This document shows positions 57,901 to 64,000 of a DNA stretch of 64,000 nucleotides, piece after piece. Source of the DNA: Sphagnum compactum. Its lineage: Eukaryota > Bryophyta > Sphagnopsida > Sphagnales. The notes beneath the pieces were generated by a model. It was not told the DNA's origin. It saw only the letters and a list, made by a program, of their open reading frames with translations, and ran no database searches. Made by a program: the position numbers and the translations under genes. The stretch covers positions 62,001 through 126,000 of the forward strand of contig OZ234502.1 in assembly GCA_965153455.1 (NCBI GenBank), in the 5' to 3' direction. The stretch's first letter is position 1. Each line of letters begins with the position of its first letter.

Positions 57901-60900
57901 GCCTTCGAGGGCCTAGATGTGTTGAGCATCAAAGGAGGAACACTTCCAAGCCACACAAAAGCAAATCCTTACTTTTATTATGTTATATTCTAGTTTTTAT
58001 TCACAATTGTATAAAGAAACCATGAAAGCTAATTGTGATGTTATCATCCTTTGAGATCTATTCTTTTTCTTCATTTACATTCTTCTACTTCCAAGTTTGC
58101 ATTATACGATTAATCATGTTTGCCAATAATGCAAGATATTGAGGGGGGCACAATGGCACACATAGCCAACTCACAACCTAATCATTTAGAGGTACACATT
58201 TCAATACTAAAAATTTGGATGAAAAACTTACAATGTAAAAATGAGTCATCATTGACCGTATTGTGAGTTTTCTATAAAAGGAAATTGCTACTACAACCCA
58301 TGTTGCAATGAAATTTTACTATGAAGACATGTCAAATTTGATATTATGTTTCACATCAAAAATGCAAACCTAATGGAAAGAACAATGGAGCAGGTGTGAA
58401 AGGAGATTTATACATCTTTCACCAAGCATCTCCTAATTTGTGACATAGCATTGAGGGAGGATTTCTTGCAAGAAATATATCAACATTATGAAATGAATTT
58501 GCACCCAAAGTTGTTGACAAAAAAATTGAAATATGGTTCACAAATAATGGTTAACAACAAAGAGAAATTCAAGTGGCTAAAGATTTGGAATGAATTTCAA
58601 ATAGTAAAAAAAGTTCCACAAGTAGGGCTTCTTCGATGTAACCTTTGACAAGTGGCTACATAAGGCAATTTTATGGTATTGGGTGAACATTTGAAAGGAA
58701 AATCTACTTTCAATTCCAATAATGTGAGAATACAATTCAATGAATTGATCATATGTCATGTGGGTACACAAAATACAACAAGCCAACGATATTACTTTAG
58801 AAAAGGAATGCATGTCTTTTTGCCCAAAAATATTTTTTTCACACAAATGAATTTTGAAATTTATTTTTTTTCAATTTGTTATAATAAATTCTTATAATTG
58901 TCCCAATACATGAGATTTTTTTTGTTTATCATTTTGAATAAATATGAATTTTTGAAAGTGTGTTGATTCCTTGTAAATTCAATGTTTTATTTTTAAAATG
59001 GTGACAAATTCAAATCATAACCAAAAAATCAATTTTATGTTTTTATGTTGTCTTTTATGATAAGCTACAACTTTTGTTAGCACATCATGTAAATTATACC
59101 CCATTTATATGTGGTAGAGGATTTTCAATGTTCTTGAATTTTGGATCAATTTGGAAATTTCTTTGAATTTTTAAATTTTAGAATTCCACATTTTTAGGGT
59201 ATGAGTGACTTTTGAATGTGATTAATAGGTTTTTATCTTTTTAGATTTTTCCCCATCAATTTTTTTAAATTATATGAGTTATTTTCATAGTCTTTGCAAA
59301 ATTGGCTCCTTCTAATGCAATAGATGTTCATTTTCAAACACCTTAAATCAAAATTAAAAATTAAAAATTTCATCAAATGATTTTTGGTTTGAATTCCTTG
59401 ACATTAATATGAACAAAAAATCAACAAATTTCCATGATTTCCATGGTTTTAAATGGTAAAACATAAATAAATATTTATTTTTATTTTTATTTTTTTTATG
59501 GTCTCACTCCCTTTTTGGTTCGTTGGATTGTGATTGAACCCATATGAATTCATGCAACTATCAAGGAGTTTAATGTGTCAATAGGGGACACAACATGCAC
59601 TCCAAGCTTGTTAAACTACATGCAACATTGAAGGCATGAAATTTAGGAAACAAACTTTTACATGGAATTTAAATCCAAGGATTCCATACTTGAAATAGCA
59701 AGACTTAGGACCTTCAAGTTAGAGGAGTAAAAACAATGAAACATGTGTTTTATAGGTACAACACCCATCATACATGAAAATATGAATGTTTTCTTTTTGA
59801 ACATTTCACATGGTTCATATGTCATGTTCAAGATTATCAATTCCTTGTTTTGGTCATACCATTTTGGTCATGTTATTTTTTAAAATTTTGTTGCAAAAAT
59901 AAAGTGAAATTCAATTAACTTATCATTCATTTTTTTGAACAGAAAAAACCTTAATTTTATTTTGCTTAATTCAGTGCCAAAATTAACCATTCCAATTTAT
60001 GGTCATCAAAACACCATCATTTTTTAAAATATTTTGATTTTGGTATTATCGTTTTCTTTAAAATTCTATTATTAAAATTAATAAAGATACAAACTTCTTT
60101 TGCCATTAAAATTTAATTTGTATATTGAAATTAAAATTCCACTTCAAGGTATTCAACATATCATAATTTTTTCTTTTAATTTTTTGGGATCTTTGAATGG
60201 ACATTAATTTCAGTATCAAATTCTTCATGAAATTTTTAGATCTTGGCACTTGTTTTCATTAATTAAGAAAATTTGTGCATTTTTTTTGATTAATTTTTGT
60301 ACCAAAATTTTAAAAATCAACACTCCTTTGCGTCCCATTTTGGCTCATTTAACTTTAAGTTTGGTGCCAAAATTAAAACATTGTTCTTTTTTTACTTGAG
60401 TTTTTTGTTTTGTGTTGATTTTTTTCTTTTTCTATTTGTATACTTTCTTTTTAATTTCGGTGTCAAAATTAAGAAAATATTTACAAGGTACCGTAATTTT
60501 TTAAATTTTGACATGAAATGAATGTCATCCCATCATTGTCTTCTATTTTTTTTAATTATTTTCATAGATCCATCATGGTGGATTTTGGTACCAAAACTAA
60601 AAAATATGAGGCCATAGTCATGCCATCATCTTTTTTTCCTTTTAGATCTTTCATTGCATCACCGTTTTTTTCATTATCAATTATGTGTATTTCCTTCTTC
60701 CTCATCTACCATTTCTGATATGTGGAATGATGTTGAAACTTGATTTAAACTAAAATTCTTGCATTAAAAACATCTATCCTTATTATACATGTTTGTTGTT
60801 CCATAATTTCCTAACTTTTGCCAGGTTGGACATTTTCGGGAGGACATTCTCCTATTTGTGTTACCCCTTTCCTTTGAAACAAGTAATTCCTTTTCATGAT

Positions 60901-63900
60901 CTATGTGTGGATTGCATTGACATTAGATGTTGCAACACTACTATTAACTTGAATAATTGTTTAGTTTTGTTAGTTATAATTAGTTATAAATGACATACCA
61001 TAATTCATTTGACTAACATGCACTTAAACCAAAAGTTGAAACATGGGCACAATGTTTGTGCACTCAAAATACATCAACATTTCATCAAATGCATGGTTCT
61101 TATTAATTGATTGCATGTGTTGATGTTGTTGATGATTATCACATTGTGGTTGAAGGAAACAAATATTCAAACTATAATTTGAACACCTTTTCATTAACAA
61201 ATGGATCACCATGTAAGGGACACTTCTCAATTTTTTGACCTTGTGCAAACATAGCAAATGTGATGGAAGGATTGGACCAATCATTACTACATATATATTT
61301 TTTGTAATTGGTGTTTTTTTTTTAATTTAATTTAAAATCAGTTTAAATTTGTGCGACTTTCAAACACGAAGTGTTTGAAAAAAACCACCCATGGGCCTTG
61401 TGTAATTGTACGACATTTTGAAGGCTCCAATGTTTTATAACAAAATATTGGAGTCTGATGAGTTTTTAAAAGATTATGAAGTTTGTAACACACAAGAAAA
61501 CTTTTTTTTGTTTGCTCTATAAGGGTATTAAAGGAACATAAGTGAACATCCATAAGGCTTGGAAAGAAGAATTTAATGGATAAGATTTTACTATTAACTA
61601 AATTGACTAAGCTATCATAAACATGCATATGAAAGAAAAACAAAAGAAAAAGTAGAGATTTCCTAAGAAAGATTAAAGCTAGCTTAGTCAATTTTATTTT
61701 TCCTTGTATAGGGTGGACTATTGAGAGGTGAAGGGATATTAAGTGAGAAGGATTTTATTAATCACCCCATTCATTTATTTATTTATTTATTTTCATTTTG
61801 AAAATTGGAGGGGTGAGGAAGATGGGGTGGGGGGCTTCCATAAATCACCTACCCACCTACTTGTTTTTCCTTTTTTCTAGGTTGGAAGGGTTTTTTTTCC
61901 CCCCATTTTTCAAGTTGAAAGGGTGAGGGAGGTGGGGCAAGGGGCTTCCATTAATAATTTATTTTCTTTTTGAATAATAATATAAATATTTCAAATCACT
62001 AACTAGCCTTTGAAAAATGTCACCAAAATACATTTTGAGGGGGTCAACATATGTTATTTACAAGTTAACTTAACATAACTAGCACATAGATTACACACAA
62101 TCACATACAAAGGTCTCCTTCACTTGAAAAAAATTCGATTAGACTCGGGCAATTTCAATCATTCACATTATGCATGTCAATCCAAAAATTATTTCAACCT
62201 CACATGTAACAACTCGTGAAATTTTTGTTTAAGTTGAATAATTGGCTACATTATTTTCACCCATCTATTTTATAACCAAAGTGTTATAATATCACTAAAA
62301 ATTCACTTGTGTGGAGGAGACAACATGCTAATCCATTTGGTTTTGTTATTTCTAAAAATTGTAATCTTTTGTTTTGAATGAGCTCTACAAGCTTCCAATG
62401 TTTTATGTGCTTCTTGGGTGATGGTACAAAATAGTTGTACATAGTTGCAAAAGGGTTCCAAGTTTGTAAACAATGAACACGGTAGAAATGGTTTGGATAG
62501 CAAGGCTGGTACAATTTGTTGTGCAATGCACACCAACAACATTAAAAGCATGCTTATCCTTGGACTAAAAGTGACCCCTATTATAATGTTATAGCATACA
62601 ATATATACACCAAAATACACAAGCTAATAAATTACAAGTTTTAGATAACCCCCCATACATTATAAGAAATTGTACTAACATGTTAATCAAATTGTTTAAC
62701 ATAGATCCAAGTATCATGCTTTCCAAGTTTAACCATGTGGGTACATGCTTGACAATGTTCCACCACATAGGCATGTCATTTATCCAACACTACTTATTCA
62801 AGATTGATTATCGATAAAATTTAGCTCAACACAAGACACCTCTAAAATGTAGGCTAGAAAATTTCCTTTTTAAATGCATCATGTTATGTATGTTCAAAGG
62901 GAAACAACTTAAAAAACAATAAAAAAATGATTTGAAGACTGCATTCCCTAATCCACTAAAAAAAAACCTATATTTGAAATTGGAAGGAGGTTTCATAGGA
63001 GACATAATAGTTGGAGACACATACAAAGGTTTCAAACCTAAGTACATGCACAAATGTGAAACCAAGCAATCAAACTTTGAAATGCACACCACATTACAAG
63101 TATGATTTGCATACAGAAAGACACATATAGAACTGAAGAGCAATTGCAAGAATGACGTAGAGCAAATATAAAACAATCAAGCAAAAAAACAAATTCATAT
63201 AAGGAATCAAAACATGAAGCACGAATCAAGCAAACTATAGGTTTTTACTTGCTTACCTTTATTTAGCTAGACCTTGACTTGATTTCTCATTAGATGAACA
63301 TCAAAATTATTTTTTGTCTCCCGCTTCCAAGCACATGAAGGTTGCTTATGAATTCCTTTGAGTGATAGTACACAACCATTGGAGAACTCCATCATGGATA
63401 AAATACAAGACCTAAACAACCCTAGGACCCACTCAACCCACCTTGAAGCATAATCCTTGCATACTAGTTCAAAGCTCTAGACACAACTTATGAATTTAAA
63501 ACAAACATTACAACCTAATTTCTCACCAAATCATCGATCGACCAAATTGTTACCTCCCACAAGAGCATTGCTTCAATCCAACACAAATCTCCCTCTCAAT
63601 GTGTTCCAATGAGGGCACACAATAGTTTTCAAAATGCAAGAATGCACCTCACCTTACCTCGAAGCTCCTCAACCCTCCTTTCACCTCGAAAAAGAAAGAA
63701 AGAAAGAAAAAGGATGGGTGGAATAGGTGAACTTGACCCTAGCGTTGGGTTGTGTGTTTAGCAAATGCTAAATCTAAAAATTAAACTTGAGGAATCAATG
63801 GTTTGGAATTGAATCCTTAGGGATTAAGGAGGTTGGTTGCCCTAGGTCGTGTACTTGAAAGAAAAAAGCCAAATAAATCACACACTCATTTCATTTCAGA

Positions 63901-64000
63901 ACAGAACTCTACTTACAATAACCTTCATGTGAGAATTCCACATTCACAAAAACCGTTCTCTCTAGTGATTTATATGATGATTAGGTCATAAGAAAAAATT
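54961..64000. other. AT-rich intergenic DNA without a supported gene
   Basis: Many short frames on both strands, none with a recognisable family. The frames at 57544-57774 and 58451-58648 have Lys-rich, aromatic-rich translations that could be a very decayed transposase, but no motif supports this. The words GGTGCCAAAATTAA and TTTTGGTACCAAAA recur between 59970 and 60600. A roughly 110-bp segment with GGGGTGAGGAAGATGGGGTG and GGGCTTCCAT is repeated at 61800 and 61915. Confidence 0.5.
55896..56005. repeat. Perfect 55-bp tandem duplication
   Basis: The 55 bases at 55896-55950 (AAGTTCCTTATCCCACCTTA ... TTTAGACAAATG) are repeated exactly at 55951-56005. Perfect identity suggests a very recent event. 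Confidence 0.9.

Noticed and set aside
57544-58660. Possible decayed transposase or gene remnant on the + strand
   Set aside because: No catalytic or zinc-binding motif could be identified, so it is kept only as a remark in the intergenic entry.

Overview
The window looks like nuclear DNA of a land plant with a large, repeat-rich, AT-rich genome. Evidence: spliced plant-type genes (an ABA/WDS stress protein of the ASR family, an A-type cytochrome P450, an APC13 subunit), a plant-style leucine-rich-repeat receptor fragment, and a typical plant transposon mix (chromodomain Gypsy, Copia, Helitrons, MITEs, a pogo-like DNA transposon). ASR genes are absent from Brassicaceae, so a Brassica relative is unlikely; I cannot name the species or even the major lineage.

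Only three genes look intact. (1) An ASR-type gene on the + strand (1830-2888, two exons, 159 aa). (2) A small three-exon gene on the - strand (7317-6269, 64 aa) that I recognise as APC13, a subunit of the anaphase-promoting complex. (3) A two-exon A-type cytochrome P450 on the - strand (51096-49452, 505 aa). They do not form a pathway together and sit as islands among repeats.

From 7558 to 8378 there is a nest of short palindromic DNA elements (one MITE inserted in another), with a third family member in reverse at 54490-54908. From 13514 to 27015 there is a layered block: a chromodomain Gypsy element (13514-20383), next to a 3'-truncated Copia element (20384-25305), which carries a rearranged solo-LTR array of the same Gypsy family in its gag gene (22553-24281, with 5-bp target duplication). 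The Copia element is itself inserted into a decayed LRR receptor gene (25306-27015).

From 28775 to 33173 a repeat family occurs in three copies, with a two-exon fragment of a golgin candidate 5/TMF-like gene between copies 1 and 2, and a Helitron (32238-32938) nested in the third copy. A pogo-like transposon with clean terminal inverted repeats and TA target duplication follows (33560-36149), then a second Helitron in reverse (36558-37811), a divergent Gypsy solo LTR with perfect target duplication (38868-39663), and a third Helitron-like 5' end (up to 41360).

41760-48900 is very AT-rich non-coding DNA built from diverged segmental copies that include two tRNA-derived SINE-like modules. 52680-54060 holds two minisatellites (about 235 bp and 66 bp periods). 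The rest (1-1185, 3600-6268, 8379-13513, 54960-64000) shows no gene I can support.

A recurring theme is that premature stops in the transposon coding regions are explainable as C-to-T changes (CGA to TGA, CAG to TAG, CAA to TAA), as expected for decay of methylated, silenced copies.
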